DNA of 64,000 nucleotides, taken from positions 28,757 through 92,756 of the forward strand of contig CAIOKE010000331.1 of the NCBI GenBank assembly GCA_903858815.1, written 5' to 3'. Position 1 is the stretch's first letter. Every line of letters starts with the position of its first letter. Below, piece by piece: positions 38,624 through 46,719 of this stretch. Source of the DNA: an uncultured Planctomycetaceae bacterium. Its GTDB lineage: Bacteria; Planctomycetota; Planctomycetia; Planctomycetales; Planctomycetaceae. The notes under the pieces were generated by a model. The model was not told the origin of the DNA, ran no database searches, and was given only the letters and a program-made list of their open reading frames with translations. Made by a program: the position numbers and the translations under genes.

Positions 38624-38957
38624 TTTGCCTGTATGCCCCGTGGGGGCGGCTGTGGCTGCGTGGGGGGCGACCTGCCGGGTGTGGGCGAAAAAAATGGTTC
38701 GCCACGGCCGCTGGGCCTGCATTGGCCCCTGCGAGCCCACCGCGACTGCTCGGATTCTAGCGAACCTGCCTGGAATACCGGAAAGTTCTGAAAACAACAG
38801 TTTTTCCGTCTGCGGAAATCTGGAGTTTGCTTTTTGGGTATGGGTAAGATGGCCGAAGGATCCGTTGAGATTTTTCAGTCTCAACAGGATCCTTGCGCGC
38901 AGAATGCAAAGGCAGCATGCGGTCCTCTGGTTTACTGTCCTTCGGCGGATCCTCCCC
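38624..38957. other. Intergenic region, 334 bases
   Basis: The region between the enolase-superfamily gene and the second propeller gene. An open frame runs through it in phase with the propeller gene, but its translation has no signal peptide and looks unlike a protein domain, so it is treated as noncoding. It contains the strong hairpin at 38856-38894. Confidence 0.6.
38856..38894 (+). promoter_or_regulatory. Strong hairpin upstream of the second propeller gene
   Basis: AAGGATCC-GTTGAGA (38856-38870) pairs with TCTCAAC-A-GGATCCTT (38879-38894): fifteen base pairs with one bulged A and an 8-base loop (TTTTTCAG). The distance to the start codon at 38958 is about 63 bases. There is no T-tract after it, so it is not a classical terminator; a leader structure or a stabilised 5' end fits better. 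Confidence 0.7.
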
Positions 38958-40886
38958 ATGAATCCTGTGTTCCGAAATGGTCTGTTGCTGGCACTGTCAG
39001 GATGGGTGCCGTCCGTTTATGCTCAGGAGGCCCCACCCGCTCAGGCCCCGGCCGCTGCTGCTCAGGCAGACAGCCCGGACGACGGCCGATCGGTCTATTC
39101 GGTCCCCAGTCTGACCCCTCAGTGGCAGGCTCAGGCGGTTCTGAACAGATCAACGGACAAGCTGAAGTTTCTGACGGCTGACGAAGACATCGTGGTGGCT
39201 CAATCGATGTCCGGCGTGGTGACGGTGCTGAATTCCGAGAATGGTCGTGAGTACTGGTCCAGTCGCGTGGGGCGTGAAAACGATGCCTCAATGCCGGCCG
39301 CCACAGACGGTCAGCTGCTGGCGGTGATTACAGGACCGACGCTGCATTGTTTTGAGAAGTTCACAGGGCGTCGTCTGTTCAGCTATCGGATGCCGCAAAG
39401 TCCTTCGGCTCCACCCATTATTTTCCGGCGTGATGTGACCTACGGAAACGCCACTCGGACACTGCGCTGGATCGTTGTTCCCAACATCGATGGCTCGATC
39501 GTCTCCTTTGACGTGGACGCACTTGAGCGCATGGGTCGACTCGGGACTTTGCCGTCTGACGTCTGGCGTGGTGAACAGTGGCGATTTGTTATCAGCGAAG
39601 ACATCCGATTTGGTGTTCTGGCAGGCAGCAGTCGTCTTGGGTTTGCCACTGCAGCCGGCAACATTTATGGGGTCATGCTGTCAGGTTCTGATGCCGGTGA
39701 AGGTCGGTTCCAGTTCATTATGAAAAGCGGTGCCAGTGCTCCTCCGCTGCTGGCTGTCCGAGGGACTGACGAACGCGTTGTTTCCGCCACGAAGGACGGA
39801 CGACTGTTCTGCGTGGATCTGAACAGTGGTGGGCGTATGCACTGGGGCCTGTCGCTGGCAGCTCCGGTGATGAAGCCGATGCTGGCGATTGAAAATGATC
39901 TCTACTTTGTGACTCATGATTCGGTTATGGCTCGCCATGATCTGGTTTCCGGCGATGCCGCACAGATCAGCAGTGGTACGGGAACAGTGGTGTCTCAGGC
40001 TGAATCCAGCCGTGGCGAACTGCGTGCCTATGGTGCATCTGTGGAAGTCAGCATTGATGGTCTGACGGCATTTGCTCCGTTCCGGATTGCCAACCGTTCG
40101 ACACAACAGGAGATTCGCTCGCTGACGCTGGATCTCAGTCGCACCCCGCTGACATTTACAGCATCCACAGCGGACCCGGCCGTACCGGCGATTACTGTTC
40201 TGGGCGACGGTCGTGAAGCCACCGGGCTGACCACGATGACCCTCAGCCCCGATCAGAAGTCTGCCACGCTGGAATTTGTGGGCTTCGATGCGGACGAGTA
40301 CCTGTATCTGAATCTGGGTCTGCAGCACCCGGAACTGGCTGTTCAGAAAATTCCGGACAGCCAGCTGTCCGGGGCTGACATTCGTGTTCTGGTGGCACCG
40401 AAACGTGCTGCGGCCGGGGCGACCGAATCGTATCCGCCCCGCACCATCAAGGGACGTCTGACAACCGGTTCGCGGCCGTGGAAGGTTGCGGGGATTTCTT
40501 CGATCCTTGCTGCTTCTGAAGCGACCATTTACTGTGAAGACCTGGCTGGGACGATCGTGGGTATCGATCGTCGCAACGGCACTTATCAGTTTTCGATGAA
40601 TGCCACTGACCAGTCAATTCGGCTGTTCAACGATCGCACGGATCGAGTCATCACCAGTTCTCTGTCCGGGCAGGTCACGCTGTGGGCTGAACGGCGCATT
40701 CAGTATGGCGTGACTCCGCTGCCGGTTGCTGGTGGCCTCACGTGGCTCGTGACACCTGTTGCAGAGCTGCAGACCGACTTTGCTCGCTATCATCGAAATC
40801 CTGAACAGCGTCCGCTGATGCCGGATGTACCGGCTCGCGAGCCGCAGGTGGCCACTGCCCCTGACTCGACGGCTGCGGGTGGCTGA
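38958..40886 (+). CDS. Exported PQQ-type beta-propeller protein, 642 residues
   Basis: ATG 38958 opens with a signal peptide (MNPVFRNGLLLALSGWVPSVYAQ), then an Ala/Pro-rich linker and propeller strands (SGVVTVLNSENGREYWSSRV, DGRLFCVDLNSGGRMHW). Between about residues 365 and 475 a different beta-rich segment (ASTADPAVPAITVLGDGREA) resembles an immunoglobulin-like domain inserted into the propeller. The open frame extends upstream to 38625 but that part is noncoding-like. Probably periplasmic or surface-associated. Confidence 0.8.
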   Translation: MNPVFRNGLLLALSGWVPSVYAQEAPPAQAPAAAAQADSPDDGRSVYSVPSLTPQWQAQAVLNRSTDKLKFLTADEDIVVAQSMSGVVTVLNSENGREYWSSRVGRENDASMPAATDGQLLAVITGPTLHCFEKFTGRRLFSYRMPQSPSAPPIIFRRDVTYGNATRTLRWIVVPNIDGSIVSFDVDALERMGRLGTLPSDVWRGEQWRFVISEDIRFGVLAGSSRLGFATAAGNIYGVMLSGSDAGEGRFQFIMKSGASAPPLLAVRGTDERVVSATKDGRLFCVDLNSGGRMHWGLSLAAPVMKPMLAIENDLYFVTHDSVMARHDLVSGDAAQISSGTGTVVSQAESSRGELRAYGASVEVSIDGLTAFAPFRIANRSTQQEIRSLTLDLSRTPLTFTASTADPAVPAITVLGDGREATGLTTMTLSPDQKSATLEFVGFDADEYLYLNLGLQHPELAVQKIPDSQLSGADIRVLVAPKRAAAGATESYPPRTIKGRLTTGSRPWKVAGISSILAASEATIYCEDLAGTIVGIDRRNGTYQFSMNATDQSIRLFNDRTDRVITSSLSGQVTLWAERRIQYGVTPLPVAGGLTWLVTPVAELQTDFARYHRNPEQRPLMPDVPAREPQVATAPDSTAAGG

Positions 40887-40920
40887 GTATTCTGAACTGT
40901 GGATTAAATCTGACTGCACG

Positions 40921-40949
40921 CGCCTGAGATCAGCAATGGTCTCAGGCGT
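40921..40949. terminator. Convergent terminator-like hairpin
   Basis: CGCCTGAGATC and GGTCTCAGGCG pair over 11 positions with an agcaat loop. It sits between the stops of the propeller gene (+) and ThpR (-) and overlaps the ThpR stop codon at 40942. T-tracts are weak on both sides, so it may work in both directions with helper factors. Confidence 0.55.
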
Positions 40950-41502
40950 GTTGCCGTTTCGTACCGCCACGGTACTCGCGATACACCTGATACTCCGACT
41001 GCTGCATTCCCGGCCGGGATTCCCATAAGATGCTGCAGTCCACGTCGATCGACTCGGACACACTCCGGCTGGCGTCCAGGAACTGCTGCACGGTATCCGG
41101 CTGGATCGCTTTGAATCGTGCCACGGTGATGTGCGGATGCCATGCTCGGTCTTCGCACCGCAGGCCCAGCAGCTGCAGTATCCGACGCTGCTGCTGATGC
41201 AGCTGATGCAGCGCCTGCAGCGAATCCTGTGGCTGCGGGCCGATCCAGAAGACTCCTGACGCAGCTGCCTGCCCGAACACACCACCATGATTCAGCTGCA
41301 AACGCACCTGAGGTACCGTCAGATCGGCCAGTGAATCCGCCAGCAGTGCTGCCTGATCAGGCTCGACATCACCGAGGAAATGCAGGGTCAGATGCAGGTT
41401 GCCAGGCACGACCGGACGCACTCCGGCGGTGTCCGGTACCGGGTGGAGCAGGGCACTTGCTGCCGATAATGGCACTGGGATTCCGGTAAACAGACGCGGC
41501 AT
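40942..41502 (-). CDS. thpR: RNA 2',3'-cyclic phosphodiesterase (LigT family)
   Basis: A 186-residue 2H phosphoesterase. The two catalytic HxTx motifs are LHLTL (His37-Thr39) and PHITV (His124-Thr126), correctly spaced for ThpR/LigT. The family opens 2',3'-cyclic phosphates on RNA and can reversibly ligate tRNA halves. It lies five bases downstream of a zinc-ribbon membrane protein gene on the same strand. Its biological role in bacteria remains poorly defined. Confidence 0.92.
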   Translation of the reverse strand: MPRLFTGIPVPLSAASALLHPVPDTAGVRPVVPGNLHLTLHFLGDVEPDQAALLADSLADLTVPQVRLQLNHGGVFGQAAASGVFWIGPQPQDSLQALHQLHQQQRRILQLLGLRCEDRAWHPHITVARFKAIQPDTVQQFLDASRSVSESIDVDCSILWESRPGMQQSEYQVYREYRGGTKRQHA

Positions 41503-41507
41503 GGCGA

Positions 41508-43007
41508 CTACCTGCGGCTCTGGATCTTCCTGACGGCCAGAGTCGCCGGAATCCGCACTTCACGATCAGCTGACTCGGCCAACTGCTGCAGCAACTGAAT
41601 GCTGGGTTCACCACCCACCTGTCCCAGCACCTCAATCAGCACGCGTTTACCTGCGGCTGTCGTGACCATGGGCCACGCCTGCAGGATGGGGCCTTCAGCG
41701 TTGCCACCGAGCTTGATCAGAGCCTGCTGGATCTCATTGCTGTAGATCAGATCATCAAGGCTGCTGACAACCGCCGGATCCAGTGTGGGAGTTCCAAAAC
41801 CAATCAGGGTCTGCAGTGCGAGGCGGCGGGCAGCCACCTGCGACAGGTCTTTGCTGGTGGCCAGTTCGCGTAATTCTGCAGTCTGTTCCTGAGTCGCCCA
41901 GACACTGAAGGCCTCGTTTGCCACCGCTGCGATCAGCAGGTTCTGCGACTTCCGCAGCGGCTGAATCGCTGTCAGCACTTCACTGCGAACGGCGGGAACA
42001 ACGGCCCCCATTTTCAGCAGTCCCAGCGGACCAGTGACGGTCACGCTGTCCTTCTGAGCCGCGATGGCCTGCAGCAGGTTGCGAATTCGAACTTCAGGTT
42101 GCTCGTCCGTCCCCGGCACCTGCGGCAAACCGGCAGCTGGTTCACCTGCTGCTGGCGGGGCTCCGAATGCGGGTGGGGTTCCGGGTCCCGACAGATTCGG
42201 AAGTCCTGCGGGGAAGCCGGGAGTTGGCCGGTCGCCAAACCGTGGTGGTCCGCCGAACGCTGGTGGGCGCGAGGTTTGTTTTCGCATGCGGTCAATATCT
42301 GCCTGCATACGTTCTCGCAGTTTGTCCAGCTGCTCGGATCCGAAGCGACCTCGTGGATTGGGAAATGCGGAGTCTGGGAGCTGCGGACCACTGGGAGTGT
42401 CTGGTGGTTCCGATGTGATTGGGGAAGAGAACGCGGGGGCAGCGGGTGGCTGTGGTGGTGTGAAGCCTGGCTGTGGCGGCATCGGCGGGGGCGTGAAACT
42501 GGGTTGTGGCGGCCGCGCGTTCACTGCGTCCATCGCACGTTGAACAGCGTCCATACTGCTCTGAATTCGCTGGTCAGCAGCACGATCGGCGGCACCCTCG
42601 AGGGCATCTGAACTGGTCCACACGGGTTGAGTGAAGGATTGGGCGATCGGAGTGCCACTGGGTCGAACAGCAATTCGAAAACCGATGTAGAGTGCGACGG
42701 AGACGGCCGTTCCGGCCAGTAAGACGACGGCGACAGCAGTGACTGGTCCGGGCTGGAACCGCTGCTTTGTTTTTTTGGATTCTGTTCCGCGGGGTCTGCC
42801 GGCGCGCGTTGTTGCCGGTTGACGATTGCCGCGTTCCGCAGCCCCAGGACGTGCTGGTTTTTTCTTTTCTTTCGGGGGCTGCAGGCGTGCCTGTTGAGGA
42901 TCCATGGCCTCACCGCAGCGTGGGCAGTGCAGCGGGACAGGATTCTGCAGTTCGCGAATTCGAAATTCTGTGCGGCAATCCGGGCAGTCCAGAAGATGTA
43001 TGGTCAT
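41508..43007 (-). CDS. Zinc-ribbon membrane protein with HEAT-like C-terminus
   Basis: A 499-residue protein with an N-terminal zinc ribbon (Cys8, Cys11, Cys28, Cys31), a basic stretch, one transmembrane helix (VTAVAVVLLAGTAVSVALYIGF), a long Pro/Gly-rich linker, and C-terminal helical repeats (LIKLGGNAEGPILQAWP, LIEVLGQVGGEPSIQLLQQL) that look like HEAT repeats. Start 43007 gives the zinc ribbon at once; an open frame extends 18 codons further. The family is not one I can name. Probably an interaction protein spanning the inner membrane. Confidence 0.72.
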   Translation of the reverse strand: MTIHLLDCPDCRTEFRIRELQNPVPLHCPRCGEAMDPQQARLQPPKEKKKPARPGAAERGNRQPATTRAGRPRGTESKKTKQRFQPGPVTAVAVVLLAGTAVSVALYIGFRIAVRPSGTPIAQSFTQPVWTSSDALEGAADRAADQRIQSSMDAVQRAMDAVNARPPQPSFTPPPMPPQPGFTPPQPPAAPAFSSPITSEPPDTPSGPQLPDSAFPNPRGRFGSEQLDKLRERMQADIDRMRKQTSRPPAFGGPPRFGDRPTPGFPAGLPNLSGPGTPPAFGAPPAAGEPAAGLPQVPGTDEQPEVRIRNLLQAIAAQKDSVTVTGPLGLLKMGAVVPAVRSEVLTAIQPLRKSQNLLIAAVANEAFSVWATQEQTAELRELATSKDLSQVAARRLALQTLIGFGTPTLDPAVVSSLDDLIYSNEIQQALIKLGGNAEGPILQAWPMVTTAAGKRVLIEVLGQVGGEPSIQLLQQLAESADREVRIPATLAVRKIQSRR

Positions 43008-43188
43008 GTTGTTCTGCCCTGAAAAAAGCCTGCAGTTCCGACAAACCTCAGCAGTCAGCACGGGATCATGGAATCCTAACGGGGTTCGATTTGAAAGTCA
43101 GCCGCAGGAGCGTCAGAATTGGGGGCTTACGAATGTCGAAACGTTTCGACGGTCTGCCTACCCCGCCTGCGACAGGGATCCATGGATC

Positions 43189-44154
43189 ATGAAGAGTTTG
43201 TACAGAAGCCTTGCCTGCCTTGTGATGCTCAGTTCCTCAGCTGCAGCTCAGGACATTTTTCTCAAGCCGGAAGAAGCCGGTCCGGAATTCGCTGTTCAGG
43301 GGGAATACACCGGGACCGTGGACATTGACGGTCAGAAAGTTCCTGTTGGCCTGCAGGTGATTGCTCTGGGCGACAGCAAATTTGATGCAGTGGCCTATCC
43401 GGGTGGGCTGCCGGGTGCTGGCTGGCTGGGAACGGACAAGCACCGTGCCAGTGGCACCCTGAAGGACGGTGTGGCGAAGTTTGAGAGTGGCGATGGGATT
43501 ACGGCCGAGATTCGCAACGGGGAAGCCACCGTGAAATCGGCCTCGGGCAGCTCACTGGGGGCTCTGAAGAAAACGGAGCGAGTCAGCCCGACATTGGGCG
43601 CTAAGCCTCCGGCCGGCGCAGTCGTTCTGTTTGATGGCAAATCGGCCGACAACTTCAATGGTGGAAAGCTGATGCTGGGTGACCTGCTGGCTGCTGACTG
43701 CGAGACGAAGGAAAAATTCGGCAGTCATACGCTGCACATCGAGTTTCGGACCCCGTTCAAGCCAAAGGGACGCGGTCAGGATCGCGGCAACAGCGGTGTG
43801 TATGTGCAGGGACGTTACGAATGTCAGGTGCTGGACTCATTCGGACTGGAAGGTGAAAACAACGAATGTGGCGGCATCTATTCCATCGCACGACCGGCCG
43901 TGAATGCCTGTTTCCCGCCACTGTCATGGCAGACCTATGACATTGACTTCACTGCGGCTCAGTATGAAGGTGACCGCAAGGTGAAGAATTCGCGTGTCAC
44001 CATTCGTCACAACGGCATAGTCATTCACGACAATCTGGAACTGCCCAAAGGGACTCCGGGAAAGAACCCTGAAGGTCCGGGACCGGACGTGATCTATCTG
44101 CAGGGGCACGGTAATCCGGTTGCCTATCGCAATATCTGGGTTGTGCGGAAGTAA
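43189..44154 (+). CDS. Exported DUF1080 (3-keto-disaccharide hydrolase-like) protein
   Basis: A 321-residue protein with a signal peptide (LYRSLACLVMLSSSAAAQ). The C-terminal ~200 residues are a DUF1080 concanavalin-like domain, starting VVLFDGKSADNF and containing GNSGVYVQGRYECQVLDSFG and NPVAYRNIWV. Characterised relatives hydrolyse 3-keto-glycosides; the N-terminal ~110 residues are a beta-rich region (GEYTGTVDIDGQKVPVGLQV). Highly typical of planctomycetes, where many paralogues occur. Start 43189 chosen for the signal peptide. Confidence 0.9.
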   Translation: MKSLYRSLACLVMLSSSAAAQDIFLKPEEAGPEFAVQGEYTGTVDIDGQKVPVGLQVIALGDSKFDAVAYPGGLPGAGWLGTDKHRASGTLKDGVAKFESGDGITAEIRNGEATVKSASGSSLGALKKTERVSPTLGAKPPAGAVVLFDGKSADNFNGGKLMLGDLLAADCETKEKFGSHTLHIEFRTPFKPKGRGQDRGNSGVYVQGRYECQVLDSFGLEGENNECGGIYSIARPAVNACFPPLSWQTYDIDFTAAQYEGDRKVKNSRVTIRHNGIVIHDNLELPKGTPGKNPEGPGPDVIYLQGHGNPVAYRNIWVVRK

Positions 44155-44169
44155 GGTGTCGAGGCGGGT

Positions 44170-44196
44170 GCCGGCTGTGAACAGTTCACAGCCGGC
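44170..44196. repeat. Perfect 13-bp inverted repeat
   Basis: GCCGGCTGTGAAC and GTTCACAGCCGGC are exact reverse complements around one A, starting 15 bases after the DUF1080 stop. It has no T-tract behind it on either strand. It could be a terminator-like 3' hairpin, or a dyad operator about 80 bases upstream of the promoter at 44274. Confidence 0.75.
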
Positions 44197-44273
44197 TGGC
44201 TCCGCTCCCTGCTCTGCTCACTCCATCCAGACCTCCACGATTCCCGCTGACAGTTGCCGCGCAGGTTTTCCAC

Positions 44274-44303
44274 TTGACGCATTTTGTGAAGCTGTCCTAT
44301 AAC
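44274..44303 (+). promoter_or_regulatory. Sigma-70-type promoter for the H1-like gene
   Basis: TTGACG (44274-44279) and TATAAC (44298-44303) are separated by 18 bases, each one mismatch from the -35 and -10 consensus. Transcription should start near 44310, giving a leader of about 125 bases before ATG 44435. It is the best sigma-70 promoter I saw in the window. Confidence 0.7.
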
Positions 44304-44372
44304 GTGGTCTGGCTGGACATGACAGGGCCTGTTTGCCTCGTCGCAGCCATCATCTCGCGGTTGTTCGTGTCT

Positions 44373-44407
44373 GACACCGACGAACATCCTGCACTGTATT
44401 CGGTGTC
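44373..44407 (+). promoter_or_regulatory. Leader hairpin before the H1-like gene
   Basis: GACACCGA (44373-44380) pairs exactly with TCGGTGTC (44400-44407), with an outer GTC/GAC pair across an internal loop. The 3' side ends 13 bases before the Shine-Dalgarno GGAGGA at 44421, so folding could expose or stabilise the ribosome site. No known riboswitch class is recognised. Confidence 0.55.
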
Positions 44408-44434
44408 GAAGACTCCCCACGGAGGAACATGGGA

Positions 44435-44605
44435 ATGGCCGCAAAAAGCAAGGCAGCAAAGACCCCGGCAGCAGCACCAGCCGCTGCACCAGCAAAGACC
44501 ACCAAGGCTGCCGCTCCGGCTGCACCGAAGTCAACCAAGGCAAAGACTGGCGCCGCTAAGCCGGCTGCCAAGGCTGCCAAGGGCAAGACCACCGGCAAGA
44601 AGTGA
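44435..44605 (+). CDS. Small histone-H1-like Ala/Lys-rich DNA-binding protein
   Basis: A 56-residue protein made almost only of Ala (23), Lys (14), Pro, Thr, Gly and Ser, with no acidic and no aromatic residues; it begins MAAKSKAAKTP and ends GKTTGKK. KAAK/PAAK repeats resemble the tails of eukaryotic H1 and bacterial H1-like proteins (Hc1/AlgP type), so a nucleoid or RNA-binding role is inferred. ATG 44435 has GGAGGA 8 bases upstream; an in-frame ATG 6 bases earlier is too close to it. A sigma-70-like promoter, leader hairpin and strong terminator frame the gene, indicating a separate, well-expressed transcript. Confidence 0.8.
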   Translation: MAAKSKAAKTPAAAPAAAPAKTTKAAAPAAPKSTKAKTGAAKPAAKAAKGKTTGKK

Positions 44606-44634
44606 TCACTGCGAAGTGCTGTGATAAATCGATG

Positions 44635-44673
44635 AAACGGCCACAGTCTTCATAGAAGGCTGCGGCCGTTTTT
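44635..44673 (+). terminator. Strong intrinsic terminator
   Basis: AAACGGCC-A-CAGTCTTC pairs with GAAGGCTG-C-GGCCGTTT through 16 of 17 positions (one A-C mismatch, one G-T) with an ATA loop, followed by five T. It ends the H1-like transcript. On the minus strand it lies just past the stop of the 99-residue gene and may serve that one too. Confidence 0.85.
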
Positions 44674-44676
44674 GTT

Positions 44677-44976
44677 TCAGTGCAGTGCGGAACCAGCCAG
44701 CGTCAGCAGGCAGACAGCGACAGACACCCCCAGCACGGACAGGGCTGATGCCAGCAGCAGCAGGCAGCCACCCGGCCGGGGCAGGCCAAGCCGAATCAGA
44801 CGCGCCAGCGGGGAATACCAGCCCATTCGCCGTTTCGCGTTCCGAACCTGATTGGGCCACCAGCGAAATGGTGCCAGCAGAGCCGTGATTCCCAGTGCCT
44901 TTTTGACCCGCTTTTTTGCGCGAGTCACACCGAGTACGGTCTTCCAGGATGGCCGACGATATCGAAAGAACTTCAC
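44677..44976 (-). CDS. Small basic membrane protein, 99 residues
   Basis: Begins at GTG 44976 with GGAGAG about 6 bases upstream. The first ~60 residues are strongly basic and aromatic (KFFRYRRPSWKTVLGV, KKRVKKALGITALLAPFRWW, NAKRRMGWYS); a hydrophobic C-terminal segment (LLLLASALSVLGVSVAVCLLTLAG) should insert in the membrane. I recall short proteins of this type as conserved in planctomycetes, but the function is unknown. Convergent with the H1-like gene across a shared terminator. Confidence 0.75.
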   Translation of the reverse strand: MKFFRYRRPSWKTVLGVTRAKKRVKKALGITALLAPFRWWPNQVRNAKRRMGWYSPLARLIRLGLPRPGGCLLLLASALSVLGVSVAVCLLTLAGSALH

Positions 44977-45197
44977 TGCAGACTCTCCGAAGACAGATCG
45001 TGGTACGGCTGACGTCACCCCGCTGCCCCATCCTCACCTGTTCCCCCGTTGCACACAACCCTGACAGCGCCATTCATGGACAGATCGTGGAAATTGTGCG
45101 AGCATCTGACGTGGGCTGATGTGCTCAGTTCCGCCTCTGCGGGCACGCCACCACGGCACACTCATATTCTCTCCCGAATCTCTGCTCAGGCTGCACT

Positions 45198-46682
45198 ATG
45201 GCGTTCCGTCTGCAAACTCTGCCGCTGCTGCTGACAGCACTGCTCGGATTCATCGCACGTGATCCGGCTGCCACTGCTGCCGAATCCCGTCTGAACGTCA
45301 TGATCATCGTGGTGGATGATCAGTCACCTCAGGATCTGCAGCTGTATAACCCCGCATCTCCACTGAAAACACCGCACCTCGATCAACTGGCCGCTCGCGG
45401 AACAGTGCTCGACAATGCCGTGCATATGGGTTCGTTTACGGGGGCCGTCTGTACTCCGTCTCGTCATATGCTGATGTGCGGGCGGACGCTGTGGCACCTT
45501 CCGATCGGCCCGCTGGCAATTCAGTCACCGCTGCCGGGGCTGCCGCAGCAAACGCTGGCGGCTGTCTTCAACGACGCCGGCTATGCCACGATGCGAACCT
45601 GCAAGAAGGGGAACAGTTACGAAGCGGCCAATCGTCAGTTCACCGTCCGTCGCGATGCCAGCAAACGGGAAGGCACGGTCGATGGCGGCAGCGCGTGGCA
45701 TGCCCGACAGGTGCTTGATTACCTTGACGAACGACAGGCAACTCAGGACAGAAAACCGTTCCTGATCTGGTTTGGTTTTTCACACCCGCACGATACTCGC
45801 AATGGCACTCCGGAACTGCTGGCCCGTTATGGCGCGGTCAATCACACGGATCCCCAGACCTCACCACCAGTCAGTACTGCACTACCACAGCTGCCACCCA
45901 ACTATCTGCCGCAGCACCCATTCAATAACTCGCATGCCGATGTTCGCGATGAAGTTGCGGTCAGCGGTGTCTGGAACCGACGTGATCCCGCCACCATCCG
46001 TAATGAGCTTGGTCGCGAATTCGCCTGCAGCGAAAACATCGATCAGCAGATCGGGAAAGTCGTACAGAAACTGCAGGATCTGGGCGAACTGGAAAATACC
46101 CTGATTCTTTATACCGCGGATCATGGGATCGCCATCGGTCGCCATGGACTGATGGGTAAACAGAACCTGTATCAGCACACATGGCAGGTGCCCTTTATTG
46201 CTGCCGGTCCGGGGATTCCCGCCGGACGACGCGTGCCCGGCAACGTCTACCTGCTTGATCTGCTGGCTACTGTCTGTGATTTCACCGGTGTGCAGCCCCC
46301 GGCAACCAATCAGGGCATCAGCATGAAACCGGTGCTGACCGGCAAAACAGAGACCCTGCGCGAAGTGCTGTACGGGGCTTATTCCGGTGGGGCCAAACCC
46401 GGAATCCGCTGTGTCCGACGCGGTGACTGGAAACTGATTGTCTACAAGGCCCCCGATCTGAATCTGCATCACACGCAGCTGTTCAACCTGCAGCAGAATC
46501 CTCATGAACTGCTGGCTGAACATCATCAACCGACTGTCACTGCACTGTTGCCGACACCTCCCACAGCACAGCAGACCAATCTCGCTGATCAACCCGAATA
46601 CGCGTCACAGCTGCAGCAGATGCAGCAACTGCTGAAATCCGAAATGCAGCGCCTGAATGATCCGGCACTGCCTGAATTCTGA
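45198..46682 (+). CDS. Exported sulfatase (formylglycine type)
   Basis: A 494-residue sulfatase with a signal peptide (LPLLLTALLGFIARDPAATA). The sulfatase signature AVCTPSRHMLMCGR holds Cys85, to be converted to formylglycine; Asp40 and Asp41 (VVDDQS) are metal ligands and TADHGIAIGRHGLMGKQ is the second metal site region. It should hydrolyse sulfate esters, typically of sulfated polysaccharides, outside the cytoplasm. No maturase gene is adjacent. Confidence 0.93.
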   Translation: MAFRLQTLPLLLTALLGFIARDPAATAAESRLNVMIIVVDDQSPQDLQLYNPASPLKTPHLDQLAARGTVLDNAVHMGSFTGAVCTPSRHMLMCGRTLWHLPIGPLAIQSPLPGLPQQTLAAVFNDAGYATMRTCKKGNSYEAANRQFTVRRDASKREGTVDGGSAWHARQVLDYLDERQATQDRKPFLIWFGFSHPHDTRNGTPELLARYGAVNHTDPQTSPPVSTALPQLPPNYLPQHPFNNSHADVRDEVAVSGVWNRRDPATIRNELGREFACSENIDQQIGKVVQKLQDLGELENTLILYTADHGIAIGRHGLMGKQNLYQHTWQVPFIAAGPGIPAGRRVPGNVYLLDLLATVCDFTGVQPPATNQGISMKPVLTGKTETLREVLYGAYSGGAKPGIRCVRRGDWKLIVYKAPDLNLHHTQLFNLQQNPHELLAEHHQPTVTALLPTPPTAQQTNLADQPEYASQLQQMQQLLKSEMQRLNDPALPEF

Positions 46683-46719
46683 ATCACTCACCGCTCAGAC
46701 ATTTCCCGGATACTGACCT

